From: Candidatus Aminicenantota bacterium
GTDB taxonomy: Bacteria > Acidobacteriota > Aminicenantia > Aminicenantales > Aminicenantaceae
Direction of reading: 5' to 3'
DNA length: 57,086 nt
Assembly: GCA_011049545.1 (NCBI GenBank)
Contig: DRHQ01000054.1
Coordinates: 1 to 57,086 of the forward strand
In this document: piece by piece, positions 1 through 8,579 of the stretch
How positions within the stretch are numbered: the stretch's first letter is position 1
Layout: every line of letters begins with the position of its first letter
The notes under the pieces: model-generated
Told to the model about the DNA's origin: nothing
What the model saw: only the letters and a program-made list of their open reading frames with translations
Database searches by the model: none
Made by a program: the position numbers and the translations under genes

Positions 1-2226
1 TATGGGAATGGGCAAGGTAGAAAAATATATCCTCATTTCCAGGCCAGCTGAAGAATACATATCGTTCAAGCTAATTTTTTGATCAGAAGAATAGGCATTG
101 CCTACATCATAGAATAAAACGGCGTACAAAGGCCCTCCGACAGGCATAACGTATTCAGCATTGAATACAATAGATTTTTCCCCGCCGATATTTGTCCCTT
201 GTTCACTTCGAGGCCCGATGCTGTAAATATCATATCCTCGGATGGATCTTTCTCCCCCAAGATAAAATCTTTCCCAGAAGGGCACTTGAGAACCTCCTAT
301 GGCCTCGATAAACTGGTACTCGATATGAAATCCAATAAAGTGGTCGCCAACCAATGGATGGAAAAAGCTCCATTCGAACTTAGGCCTGATCAAGCTTATA
401 TCTCCTCCTAAAAACGACCCCGCGAATTTGCATGACGCTGAATATAAAGTTCCCCTGGTTGGGAAGATAGGGCTGTCAAGAGTAAAACGGGAAAACGCTA
501 GAATTATGCTGCTTACATCATGTTCACCCAGCCCAAACATATCGGAATATATTGAGTCCACTTGTACATTGCTATCTTCTTCAGGGAGCTCGACATTTAC
601 GTTTTCAAAGCTATAGGTAAGGCTTGCTCTCCAATATCTTTTAAACCTGGCACTGATTGTTAAATCCGCCCCTTTTCCTCTGCGGTCGTAAAGATCGGGG
701 AATATAATGTCGTGATAATAAGCGTTAAATCCAACGCTAACCGGATAATCAAGAAAATAAGGTTCAGAAAAGCCAAGCTTATAATTTTTAATCCTCTCTC
801 CATGATCTAAGATGAGTTCTAAGATTTTGCCTGTTCCCAAGAAATTTAGGTGAGAATAGTTAAAAGCTCCGAAAGTTCCTCCGTAGCCATTATATCCACC
901 AGAAAACATATAGTAGCTTTTTTGAAGCTCCTTAAGATGGAGAGTGACATCGATTTGAGCAGGTTTATCAGGATTTCGGGTTATCTGCGGCTCCCTTTCC
1001 AACCCAACAATTCCATGCTGCCCTATCTTAAGAATACTATCTTCAAACAATCCAAAATCAAACCTATCCCCTTCCCTGATTAGCATTTCTCGCCTTATAA
1101 CCTTGTCGTTGGTAAACGTATTGCCCTTGAACTCGAGCCTGCTCAGATAGGTCAGCTCGCCCTCGTCTATATTAAAGGTAACATTGACAGTTTTCCTCAC
1201 AACATCGAGAGTCTCTACTGCTATTATCCGGGCATAAAGATAGCCTTTGTTTCGATAATTTTTCCCTATATCTTCCACGCATTCTTCTCTAATTTTTGCG
1301 CTGTAAACCTCGCCTTTCTTGAATGTTACAAACTTCCTCAAAACCTCTGTCGAAAAAACTTTGTTCCCTTCAATCTTAACCTCGCCTACATGATAACGGA
1401 GGCCAGCATCAACAGGAATAATGATCTTCTTCATCTTCTGCTTCTCCAAGAAAATAGAACTCCTTGTGACCTCCTCTATCCTTGGCTCACCGACTGTTGC
1501 CTTCATGTAACCATACTCCTGAAGCTTATCCTTTATGCCGGCTAAATCCTCATCAAGTTTATCTGGCTTAAATATATCCTTCCGTTTTATCCAAGATATA
1601 ATTCCATGTTTTTTGTTCTCTGTCATAGCCTTTCGAAGAACGCTCGAAGGCAGCTTAGTCTCTCCTTCAAAGACGATCTCACCAACTTTAATTTTCTTTC
1701 CCTCTTTGATTTCAAAGACTATATCTACCCTACTATTTTCTTTTTCACTCACAACAACTTTAACTTCTCCAGAATAAAGTCCTTTCTCAACAAGCAGCTC
1801 CTCTACTGACTTCTTGATTAACTGGACCTTATAGGGACTGTAAAAGGAATAAGGGATGATAATTTCTTCCTTCTCCTTTAATTTTTTGACAATTTCATCC
1901 TCTTTCAGCTTTGTTCCCGTCTTATAAATGATGTTCCTGATGACAGGATTCTCCTCAACTGTGATTTTTACAATCTTTCCCTTTGCACCTTGCTCTTCTT
2001 CTATTTTGATGTTTGAAAAAAACCCTGTGGACCATAAAACCCTAAAATCTTTCCTCAGTACATCTCTGTTAAAGGGGCCCCCTTCCTTCATAAAAAGATA
2101 ATAACGTATTGTTTCTTGAGGTACTCTCGTATTCCCTTCTATCTCAATCTTCTCAATTATTTTCTGCGAGGAGAGAATAAGAGGAAAAAATAGAAATATC
2201 GCAGATAATATGGCTTTCTTAAACAT
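1..2226 (-). CDS. bamA: Outer membrane protein assembly factor BamA (3' end off the left edge)
   Basis: My translation of the minus strand from the ATG at 2226 stays open for 742 codons to the window edge. It begins with a signal peptide (MFKKAILSAIFLFFPLILSS) and continues with repeated POTRA-type units, for example 'KIEIEGNTRVPQETIRYY', 'KVGEIVFEGETKLP', 'HVGEVKIEGNKVFS' and 'YLSRLEFKGNTFTNDKV'. The second half is beta-barrel-like, and near its end it has the conserved loop GGERSIRGYD, the [VI]RG[FY] motif of Omp85 proteins. BamA folds and inserts beta-barrel proteins into the outer membrane, so the cell is diderm. The C-terminal strands lie outside the window. TamA is the main alternative, but the number of POTRA-like repeats favours BamA. 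Confidence 0.9.
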   Translation of the reverse strand, partial: MFKKAILSAIFLFFPLILSSQKIIEKIEIEGNTRVPQETIRYYLFMKEGGPFNRDVLRKDFRVLWSTGFFSNIKIEEEQGAKGKIVKITVEENPVIRNIIYKTGTKLKEDEIVKKLKEKEEIIIPYSFYSPYKVQLIKKSVEELLVEKGLYSGEVKVVVSEKENSRVDIVFEIKEGKKIKVGEIVFEGETKLPSSVLRKAMTENKKHGIISWIKRKDIFKPDKLDEDLAGIKDKLQEYGYMKATVGEPRIEEVTRSSIFLEKQKMKKIIIPVDAGLRYHVGEVKIEGNKVFSTEVLRKFVTFKKGEVYSAKIREECVEDIGKNYRNKGYLYARIIAVETLDVVRKTVNVTFNIDEGELTYLSRLEFKGNTFTNDKVIRREMLIREGDRFDFGLFEDSILKIGQHGIVGLEREPQITRNPDKPAQIDVTLHLKELQKSYYMFSGGYNGYGGTFGAFNYSHLNFLGTGKILELILDHGERIKNYKLGFSEPYFLDYPVSVGFNAYYHDIIFPDLYDRRGKGADLTISARFKRYWRASLTYSFENVNVELPEEDSNVQVDSIYSDMFGLGEHDVSSIILAFSRFTLDSPIFPTRGTLYSASCKFAGSFLGGDISLIRPKFEWSFFHPLVGDHFIGFHIEYQFIEAIGGSQVPFWERFYLGGERSIRGYDIYSIGPRSEQGTNIGGEKSIVFNAEYVMPVGGPLYAVLFYDVGNAYSSDQKISLNDMYSSAGLEMRIYFSTLPIPI

Positions 2227-2353
2227 TTTCAAGAAGAGATAATATCATCTAACGCCTGATTATATTGGAATCAAACAGGTCTAGGGCCTCGTATCCAAGA
2301 TTCTAAAGGACTTCTGCACCAGGTTAGGCGCTACTTCCTCCGATGGCTAACTT

Positions 2354-2626
2354 CTATTTGGCTATTTTTGAGCGACAGATTTCTCGTCTGTGACCAATCT
2401 TGAATATCTGAGCTGCTAGCTCTTTGTCTTGAATAGAATAAACTATTCTATAATTACCTTGCCGAATACGATAACGTTCTTGAGCTGAAAGCTTTTGAGA
2501 CCCACGAGGTCCTGGATTCTCAGCAAGTGATTGAATGCGTTTAACAATATGCTTTAAATCTTTCTTGGGAATATTTTCTAGTTCATTTGCTGCTGACTTT
2601 TTTATGAAGATTTTATATTTTGCCAT
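2354..2626 (-). CDS. RelE/ParE-family toxin (type II TA)
   Basis: A 90-residue basic protein with the RelE/ParE-fold signature: an N-terminal basic strand (MAKYKIFIKKSA), a helix pair, then 'YRIRQGNYRIVYSI' and a C-terminal 'IGHRREI'. Members of this family cleave mRNA at the ribosome or poison gyrase; the sequence alone does not say which. Its start overlaps the end of the upstream antitoxin gene by 14 bp, the usual translationally coupled order. It resembles the toxin at 11353-11601 ('YRLRSGNYRIIYRI', 'IKHRKEAY'), so the two pairs are probably related. The length is normal for the family and it looks intact. Confidence 0.85.
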   Translation of the reverse strand: MAKYKIFIKKSAANELENIPKKDLKHIVKRIQSLAENPGPRGSQKLSAQERYRIRQGNYRIVYSIQDKELAAQIFKIGHRREICRSKIAK

Positions 2627-2846
2627 TTTTCTTGAGCTTCTTTAAAACTTCTTCAAAGGTTAAAAGCTGTTCATTCCTCCTCTGTTCGAATACTGACAAA
2701 TCGATAGAATCCTCTATCAGCGCATATTTAATTGCCTCGTTTACTATTTCAGAAATTGGACGTTCTATCTCTGCAGCTTTTATACGCAACGCATGATGCA
2801 GCTCAGAATCTATATATATTGTGGCTCTTTTTGTGCTATTTTTCAT
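2613..2846 (-). CDS. Ribbon-helix-helix antitoxin
   Basis: 77 residues. The N-terminal strand 'KRATIYIDSELHHALRIKAAE' followed by 'RPISEIVNEAIKYAL' is a CopG/MetJ-type ribbon-helix-helix DNA-binding domain. The acidic, then Lys-rich C-terminus would wrap the toxin encoded just downstream (14-bp overlap). Such antitoxins repress their own operon, and an inverted-repeat operator candidate sits just upstream (2881-2906). The role is inferred from family and gene order. Confidence 0.8.
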   Translation of the reverse strand: MKNSTKRATIYIDSELHHALRIKAAEIERPISEIVNEAIKYALIEDSIDLSVFEQRRNEQLLTFEEVLKKLKKNGKI

Positions 2847-2880
2847 ATTATATCCTCATTATAAATACCGTAACATTAAA

Positions 2881-2906
2881 ACGTCTTAACGTCAAGACGT
2901 CTAGAC
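2881..2906. promoter_or_regulatory. Inverted-repeat operator candidate of the TA operon
   Basis: ACGTCTT-aacgtc-AAGACGT (2881-2900) is a perfect 7-bp inverted repeat. It runs into a second palindrome, GTCTAGAC (2899-2906). It lies 35 bp upstream of the RHH antitoxin start, where ribbon-helix-helix repressors bind. It directly abuts the stop codon of the esterase gene. Confidence 0.5.
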
Positions 2907-4667
2907 TTAATACCGCCAGCTTTTTAGGTCTGCCCCAGCTGGCGCAGTCTTAAGAATTCGCTCTAAAATCTTTGGAATAAACATCTGATGGTACCTCAAC
3001 CGTGAAATCGCATTCGGTCTCGTATGATCTCCATTCCAGCAATGCTCTGCTCTATCTCCATAATCCACGACTCCATCATAATAAGGATCTTTCGTGCTCT
3101 CGAGAAATCCTTCCATAAGATAGACAGCATTGTTTAGATAATAGTTATCCATATCACCGCAGTAGATATGGATCTTTCCTTTAAGTTTGGGACCGAGTGT
3201 CTTCCAATCTCTTTGCAGTATATATCTAAGATCATAATTTTCACGCCAGTATTCAGCCACAGAATGGTCTATGTCGCCAGTCAGCTTATTCCAGATAGGC
3301 TTTGGATAGCCACCCTTACCAACCGGCGAATAAACTGCTTGCCAGATGTCCCATTGGTCACCCGACCGGCTATTCGTTCCTAGAGCAAGTTCCCGGTGAT
3401 TCATCTCTTCAAGTGAAGAACCGATCTCTCCCAGGTAATTGCGGCGCCCTGGATTTGTAGTTCGCTTCCAGCGGCTTTCCACATAATAGGCATTTTCCTG
3501 CTCATAGATATTAACAATGCCATAGGCACGAAAATCGATCGGGTCAGGACAGGCCGCATAGCAACCGTTATATTCGCCAGGATAAAACACCTGAGCGGCT
3601 AGTGCTTCCCATCCGCCTGTTGAACCACCGTAAAGAAAACGCGCCCAGCCTTCTCCAAGACAACGGAATTTCTTCTCGATATAAGGGATGAGCTCATAGC
3701 TGATCGCATCTCCGTAGGGGCCCAGATTTGCTGAATTTACAGCATAAGAATCATCATAATAGGGATTCGCATGCTGAATTATTATGATAATCATTCTTGG
3801 AAAATCTTGGCTTGTCCAATCTTTGTAGAATTTATGGGCATATTCTTGAACAGTCTTGTTGTATCCTTCCCGCATGAATCTTTGGCTAAACTCAGGCTCA
3901 AGATTTGGATCCGGTGGAGCCTCCCTAAATCCGCTAAATGTTGACGGGAAATGACCATGATTAATGACAAGAGGATAGCGCGCTTCAGGATGTTCATCAA
4001 AACCTTCAGGCAAGAGAACAAAGGCACCGAGGTGCATGGGAACGCCCCAGAATTCTGTCAAGAGTTTACTCTTAATTTTTATATGCTTGATATATTTCGT
4101 GTCCTTTGGCTCAGGGATTGGTGCGATTTTTTCATCAAGAGCAATATTTATCATTTCATCTTTTTGGGGATCAATCCGCAACTTCTGAGGAGTGCTGTAA
4201 AGATTACCAGGCGCCCGGTTCCAATGCTGTCCCTCTCCCCTATCCATCGGTAGTTTCACTATATGACCATCAGCTCGATGGAAAGTCTCATAACGATGGA
4301 AAAGAGCTTGGACCCAGTATTCTCCGACCGGAATCTCTGATATGCTTGGCAATGGATAGCCAAAAAAACTCCTGTCCAATACCGCTATTTCCCCTGGTTT
4401 TAGCCTATCTACATCCATACCGAAAATTAATTGCGTATTGGGACTATCGCTAATCTGAAACCGTGGCTCCCTGCTTGGATCGGTGGAGACCATCAACAAC
4501 ACCCGTCCATCAAGAGGGACTCTACTCTGCTCTTTTGTAAACGAAATTCCAAAACGGAGCTTGGCAGCTTGATTATCTCCGTTTGTGCGGCCTGATAGCA
4601 GAAAAACTAAGACAATGACTAAAGACGGGAGAAGCAAAGCTAATTTTCTTAAATTTCTTTTTTTCAT
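2907..4667 (-). CDS. Secreted alpha/beta-hydrolase (putative esterase)
   Basis: I chose the ATG at 4667 because AGGAGG precedes it and it opens a signal peptide (MKKRNLRKLALLLPSLVIVL). The longer in-frame start at 4751 would add 28 non-signal residues. The mature protein of about 550 residues has an N-terminal beta-rich domain, then a hydrolase domain with 'PLVINHGHFPS' (oxyanion strand) and the nucleophile elbow YGGSTGGWEA (G-x-S-x-G). Asp (CGDMDNYYL) and His (HCWNGDH) candidates follow near the end. This fits the putative-esterase (PF00756-like) class, exported to the periplasm or surface. The substrate cannot be read from the sequence. The gene lies between the TA module and a divergent PilZ gene. 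Confidence 0.75.
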   Translation of the reverse strand: MKKRNLRKLALLLPSLVIVLVFLLSGRTNGDNQAAKLRFGISFTKEQSRVPLDGRVLLMVSTDPSREPRFQISDSPNTQLIFGMDVDRLKPGEIAVLDRSFFGYPLPSISEIPVGEYWVQALFHRYETFHRADGHIVKLPMDRGEGQHWNRAPGNLYSTPQKLRIDPQKDEMINIALDEKIAPIPEPKDTKYIKHIKIKSKLLTEFWGVPMHLGAFVLLPEGFDEHPEARYPLVINHGHFPSTFSGFREAPPDPNLEPEFSQRFMREGYNKTVQEYAHKFYKDWTSQDFPRMIIIIIQHANPYYDDSYAVNSANLGPYGDAISYELIPYIEKKFRCLGEGWARFLYGGSTGGWEALAAQVFYPGEYNGCYAACPDPIDFRAYGIVNIYEQENAYYVESRWKRTTNPGRRNYLGEIGSSLEEMNHRELALGTNSRSGDQWDIWQAVYSPVGKGGYPKPIWNKLTGDIDHSVAEYWRENYDLRYILQRDWKTLGPKLKGKIHIYCGDMDNYYLNNAVYLMEGFLESTKDPYYDGVVDYGDRAEHCWNGDHTRPNAISRLRYHQMFIPKILERILKTAPAGADLKSWRY

Positions 4668-4766
4668 TGAATTTTCCTCCTGTAAAAATAATAAAAAATT
4701 AAATCTTTCTTTCACATCTTTTATAGGACAAAAAAAGGCATAATGCGACATTTTTTTAAAAAAATA

Positions 4767-4795
4767 TTGACTCTTTCCTCATTTAAAGATAGGAT
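4767..4795 (+). promoter_or_regulatory. Sigma-70-like promoter candidate
   Basis: TTGACT (4767-4772), a 17-bp spacer and TAGGAT (4790-4795) stand 50 bp upstream of the PilZ gene, in the region between it and the divergent esterase gene. This is pattern recognition only. Confidence 0.4.
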
Positions 4796-4845
4796 TCTAA
4801 TAAAATTATGCCTAAAATGCTTTTTGTAACGCTGGACTAAAAAAA

Positions 4846-5250
4846 ATGGCTGAAGAAAGAATAAAAGATAAAAAGGATGACGAAAGAAGAAGAGATAAAC
4901 GGTATAAATGTTTACTTCCTGCACATGTAGTGCAAGCAGAAGGGAAACAGAAATTAGTCCAGAGAACCACAGTTCATGATTTTTCCCAAGGAGGCTGCAA
5001 GTTAATTGTCAATATTGTTACCCTTGATCCCGGTTCCGACATAGAGTTGGAGCTCTATGTTCCGGAAAAAGGACTAAAAACCCCGATGAGAGCAGAAATT
5101 GCCTGGAAGAAAATGGCAGGTGATAAATTGGAAATAGGATTAAAGATAAAGAATATGAAAAAAGGGGCAAAACAAGAGATTCTCAAGTGGATCTCACCCG
5201 TAGGACTGGAAGCAAAGAAGAAACAGAAGAAATTAACAGAAAAAAAGTAG
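4846..5250 (+). CDS. PilZ domain protein
   Basis: 134 residues with a very charged N-terminus containing 'DERRRDKRYKC' (the RxxxR c-di-GMP arm) and 'VHDFSQGGCKL' (the D-x-S-x-x-G motif), followed by beta strands ('GSDIELELYVP', 'MRAEIAWKK', 'LEIGLKI'). This is a single PilZ beta-barrel, the receptor for cyclic di-GMP. The C-terminus is Lys-rich. It is cytoplasmic, with no output domain, so it probably acts on a separate partner. It stands alone as a gene. Confidence 0.85.
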   Translation: MAEERIKDKKDDERRRDKRYKCLLPAHVVQAEGKQKLVQRTTVHDFSQGGCKLIVNIVTLDPGSDIELELYVPEKGLKTPMRAEIAWKKMAGDKLEIGLKIKNMKKGAKQEILKWISPVGLEAKKKQKKLTEKK

Positions 5251-5360
5251 AAAAAAGCAGGGATTCTTTTTATCAATCCGGGATTATCTAATCAGTATCT
5301 TAATCTCCGTTCTGATTTCGAGGTTCAGAATTCAGACATGAATACACGGGAGGGATTTTA

Positions 5361-5972
5361 ATGATTACCTTTAAAAAGATTATCGGCATTTCTTCGGTCA
5401 TGGTCTTTCTATTGACTGTGTTTTTGTACCCAACTCCCGAAAAAGAGAATAATGCCACTGCACTACTTTTAATCGATATTCAGGACTTCTATTTTTCAGG
5501 GGGAAAATCTCCTCTTGAAAATCCGGAGAAGGCTAGCCTGAATGCTCAAAAAATTCTAGGTAAATTCCGAGATAAAGGCACGTTGGTCGTACACATCCGG
5601 CATAATACCAAGTTAGGGGCGCAAATCCACAAACACGTAATGCCCATCGAGAAGGAAAAGGTCATATCCAAGGACCATGTCAACGGCTTTAAGGATACCG
5701 ATCTTTTGGAATATTTGAGAGCCCATAAGGTCAAACAGCTCATCATCTGCGGAATGATGACTCATATGTGTGTGGAAGCGGCCACCCGTGCAGGCCACGA
5801 TTTTGGATTTGATTGCATTTTGATCGGAGATGCCTGCGCAACAAGAAATTTAAAGTACGACAACAAGATTATAAAGGCTGCGGATGTCCACCTCTCCACC
5901 CTTTGTTCGCTAAATGGCTACTATGCAAAAGTCATGAATACAGAAGATTATTTAGATTCTTTAGCACAGTAG
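5361..5972 (+). CDS. Exported isochorismatase-family hydrolase
   Basis: 203 residues. An N-terminal hydrophobic segment (IIGISSVMVFLLTVFLYPTP) is followed by the cysteine-hydrolase fold: 'ALLLIDIQDFYF' (catalytic Asp), 'VISKDHVNGF' (catalytic Lys) and 'GMMTHMCVEAATRAG' (nucleophile Cys and the usual cis-peptide region). Family members are isochorismatases, nicotinamidases and related amidases; the residues here do not separate them. A signal or anchor is uncommon in this family and suggests a periplasmic substrate. GGGAGGG upstream supports the ATG. Confidence 0.8.
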   Translation: MITFKKIIGISSVMVFLLTVFLYPTPEKENNATALLLIDIQDFYFSGGKSPLENPEKASLNAQKILGKFRDKGTLVVHIRHNTKLGAQIHKHVMPIEKEKVISKDHVNGFKDTDLLEYLRAHKVKQLIICGMMTHMCVEAATRAGHDFGFDCILIGDACATRNLKYDNKIIKAADVHLSTLCSLNGYYAKVMNTEDYLDSLAQ

Positions 5973-5992
5973 ATTGGCTGGGACCACTCCTG

Positions 5993-6298
5993 CTACTTTT
6001 CCATTAACTTTTTGGCCATCGCCATGGTGTCTTGCAAGTGTTCTACAGGGACTATCTGAGTATCCTGACGCATGGGAATTGAGAAAATGTAGCGGGATAC
6101 CTCATTAAGGCTGTCGGCTTCGAGTAAGAGAAAAGCAACATGACTGGGTGGACACCAGACAAAGTAGTGTTGCTTGACGTTCAGTTCCTTTCCCCTAGCT
6201 TCAAGATTCTTGAAAGCCTCAAGGACCTCGGGCATCTTTTCGCGGTCGTAGCCCGGGCAATTGTCTTCGGTATGGGTCATTATCACGTGAAAAAGCAT
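5993..6298 (-). CDS. Small DUF3303-like protein
   Basis: 101 residues, 'MLFHVIMTHTEDNCPGY' to 'HLQDTMAMAKKLMEK'. The pattern of a first beta strand with His residues, a central 'HYFVWCPPSHVAFLLLEADS' and a final helix resembles DUF3303 and ferredoxin-like dimeric alpha-beta barrel proteins. AAGGAGG lies upstream of the start. Function is unknown. The next gene upstream is a broken small protein of similar size class, possibly once co-transcribed. Confidence 0.6.
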   Translation of the reverse strand: MLFHVIMTHTEDNCPGYDREKMPEVLEAFKNLEARGKELNVKQHYFVWCPPSHVAFLLLEADSLNEVSRYIFSIPMRQDTQIVPVEHLQDTMAMAKKLMEK

Positions 6299-6350
6299 AT
6301 AAATCCTCCTTATAGATAACTACTCAGCACAGGTCTGAGTTTGATCAGGA

Positions 6351-6650
6351 TTATTCACCCACTGGGTGTTTTTTAAAGAACTCGCCTAATTCTTTAAAAG
6401 ACACCACCGGGTGACTCTAAATATAGCAATTATCCAGGATAGCTCCACCAAGTAATTCGTATAGGTCTGACGACTTGTCTATATCAAGAACTAGAAATCC
6501 GCCCCGTTTATCTCCAAACATTCCACCTTCAACCAGCTTGCCCGAGTTCTGGACTTGTTGTATCTGAGGGCCGACAGCATCTCTGACACGTTTTACCTCA
6601 GCATCTCCTGTTAAAGTTTCAAACATCTCAAATTTGATTAAAAATCTCGT
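6351..6650 (-). pseudogene. Broken small protein: amber codon and apparent lost start
   Basis: The open part (6626-6420) reads MFETLTGDAEV...'RGGFLVLDIDKSSDLYELLGGAILDNCYI' and then hits TAG at 6419-6417. Past it the same frame continues for 21 sensible codons ('SHPVVSFKELGEFFKK...') to TAA at 6353-6351. 'ESHPVVSF' is the natural continuation, and one base change (GAG to TAG) explains the stop. Upstream, the frame extends to ACG at 6650-6648, exactly where a start should be: GGAGG lies 7 bases before it and it opens 'RFLIKFE'. ATG to ACG would be a second lesion. The family looks like a small dimeric alpha-beta barrel protein of unknown role. Confidence 0.7.
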
Positions 6651-6845
6651 GGTTTTACCTCCATTTTAAGTATAAGTATTACTACTACAGGAAATATCTA
6701 ATGTCAAGTAATTATATATAATTAATATATATTATATATTTTATCAAGTATAAATAATCATCAATTTTGTGTAATGAAAATATGAATATTTAGGTTGATA
6801 ATTTTTAGGCATAGGCTGACAATTAATGTAAGAGAATAGATTTTG

Positions 6846-7601
6846 ATGCTAAAAGTCAAAGAAGTTAAGGCAAAAAGCATTCTTAACAAATCAAAAATCC
6901 ATGATTATTGCCTCAACCCCTATACCGGATGCGAGCACAATTGCACATACTGCTATGCTCGCCTATTCATGAGACGGTATTCTGGACATAAAGAGCAATG
7001 GGGCGAATTTGTTGATGTTAAAATCAATGCTCCCGAACTCCTGAAAAAACAGCTTGAGAGGGCAAAAAAGGGCATTGTTTGGATTTCATCTGTTTGTGAT
7101 CCCTATCAGCCCCTGGAGGCAAAATACAAACTAACAAGGCAGTGCTTGAAAGAACTGCTAAAGAAACAGTTCCCTGTTAATATTCAGACAAAATCAAAGC
7201 TTGTTTTGCGTGATCTGGATCTATTTCTCCAGTTTGAAGAAATTGAGGTGGGATTTACCATAGCTACCGATAATGAAAGGATAGCGAAATTATTCGAATC
7301 AGGAGCATCGTCGGTAAAGGAGAGACTAAACGCTCTTGAGAAAATTCACTCAAAGGGAATAAGAACATTTGCCTTTGTCGGTCCCCTGCTTCCAGGAAAT
7401 CCCGAAAAACTTGTAGGACTTCTAGAGGGAAAGACGGACAAGATCTACATAGATAAAATGAATTATTTATACACAATAAGAGGATTTTATCAACAGCACG
7501 GCCTGGAAGAGGCAACAACCGATAAATTCTTCCTCGAGTATAAGGAGAGGCTTATGAATGAATTAAAGAAAAGAAAAGTGAAATTCGAAATCCTGTTCTA
7601 G
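6846..7601 (+). CDS. Radical SAM protein of the SPL (spore photoproduct lyase-like) family
   Basis: 251 residues from the ATG at 6846 (a TTG lies one codon earlier). The motif 'NPYTGCEHNCTYCYARLF' is the C-x3-C-x2-C radical SAM cluster site with the C-x-Y-C-Y-A signature of SPL-type proteins. 'VWISSVCDPYQPLEAKYKLTR' and 'EVGFTIAT' are further family motifs. It cleaves S-adenosylmethionine reductively; the target is unknown. The nearest relatives in annotation are 'Rv2578c/SPL family radical SAM' proteins. It is a stand-alone gene. Confidence 0.85.
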   Translation: MLKVKEVKAKSILNKSKIHDYCLNPYTGCEHNCTYCYARLFMRRYSGHKEQWGEFVDVKINAPELLKKQLERAKKGIVWISSVCDPYQPLEAKYKLTRQCLKELLKKQFPVNIQTKSKLVLRDLDLFLQFEEIEVGFTIATDNERIAKLFESGASSVKERLNALEKIHSKGIRTFAFVGPLLPGNPEKLVGLLEGKTDKIYIDKMNYLYTIRGFYQQHGLEEATTDKFFLEYKERLMNELKKRKVKFEILF

Positions 7602-7674
7602 TTTCCCCATAAATAATCCAGGCCACCTCTACATTACTCGCTAATTTCCGCGGGGAATTTATAATATTAATCCC

Positions 7675-7758
7675 AAATCACTCAAACTCTTTCATTGCTT
7701 CAATCAAAGCGTTATGTATAGTAAATCATTCAAACTCCCTCATTGCTTCAATCAAAGC
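7675..7758. repeat. 36-bp direct duplication of a gene 3' end
   Basis: 7675-7710 and 7723-7758 match at 33 of 36 bases and are separated by 12 bp. Both encode, on the minus strand, the last codons of the proline-iminopeptidase-like C-terminus (ALIEAM[KR]EFE stop). This looks like the scar of two homologous copies collapsing together. Confidence 0.7.
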
Positions 7759-8271
7759 CCTCTCGATCGGTTTTTCACCCATCCAATGGCCTGCGCCCTC
7801 AGCGATTATTAGCTTTGATTTGGGAAGTAATTTATGCAGGCGGTAGGCAGTGACGGGAGGACAGATAACATCATACCGTCCATTGATGATGATTGTCGGA
7901 ATATGGGAAATCTTTTCGGCATTCTTGAATAGCTGCCCTTCTTCCAGAAAACATCCATTTGTCATGTAAAAGTTTTCAAAAAGGCTAAAAGCATAGGGAT
8001 TAGAATTCTCTATCCAGTTCTTTATCACCGAATCAGGAACTTCTAAGCCACCTGATGCTGTCGCGGCATAAAACGTGTATGGTTTTTGTTTGGGAACCGC
8101 ATAATCCACAAACCTTTCGCCCTGCCGGGTTGGTCCGATATTACGGTAAGTTAAATTTTTTAAGAGCTCTTCGTTGATTGACTGACTCGCTACCTTTGAC
8201 GATGCAATCAACGGCCAGCAGAATAATAAGATGGCCGCTACAAATTTTAACCTCGTTCTACGATTTTTCAC
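7726..8271 (-). pseudogene. Chimeric deletion remnant: sortilin/BNR N-terminus fused to proline iminopeptidase C-terminus
   Basis: A 181-codon open frame made of two unrelated halves. Residues 1-75 are a signal peptide plus 'LTYRNIGPTRQGERFVDY...YAATASGGL', which matches the start of the VPS10/BNR-repeat protein at 33673-36795 ('IKWRNIGPAVMGGRTVDI...YAAIGPSGVW'). From about residue 77 it is the C-terminal part of a proline-iminopeptidase-type alpha/beta hydrolase: 'ENFYMTNGCFLEEGQLFKNAEK', 'IPTIIINGRYDVICPP' (Asp) and 'AEGAGHWMGEK' (His). The nucleophile Ser half is missing. An in-frame deletion between two neighbouring genes would give this. It is unlikely to be active. Confidence 0.75.
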
Positions 8272-8440
8272 ATAATCCTCCTTAAACGGAATTAAACGGA
8301 TTTCTTGAGCACATGAATTATAGATGGAATGATTTAATATTTTTTTTTAAGGCTCATTAAGTTATGTGAAGAAACAGAATAGCGAAAATCATAGAAAAAA
8401 TAAAGGTCAATGCGCCTCTTATATTCTAATTTTATTTATG

Positions 8441-8540
8441 TAGGGGCTTGATTTATCAAGTCCACCTGTTGAATATAAAAAAAGAATTGTATGAATTTGG
8501 TTTATCTTTGTAGGGGCTTGATTTATCAAGTCCACCTGTT
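8441..8540. repeat. Two copies of the dispersed palindromic repeat
   Basis: TAGGGGCTTGATTTATCAAGTCCACCTGTT occurs at 8441-8470 and again at 8511-8540, 70 bp apart. It is the inverted orientation of the AGGTGGGCTTGATGAATCAAGCCCCTAC element found at 26.9-27.2 kb and 50.6-50.8 kb. These copies fill most of the gene-free stretch 8272-8579. I see no coding sequence there. Confidence 0.85.
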
Positions 8541-8579
8541 TGTTGGTAAGATTTTAAAAATGTATGTTTGATGAATTAA

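Noticed and set aside
3951-4453. Plus-strand open frames inside the esterase gene
   Set aside because: Antisense shadows of a well-supported coding region, no ribosome sites or recognisable domains.
6417-6419. Pyrrolysine (amber) decoding in the small gene
   Set aside because: No pyl genes in view, the MttB homologue has no in-frame TAG, and the same gene also seems to have lost its start codon; simple decay fits better.
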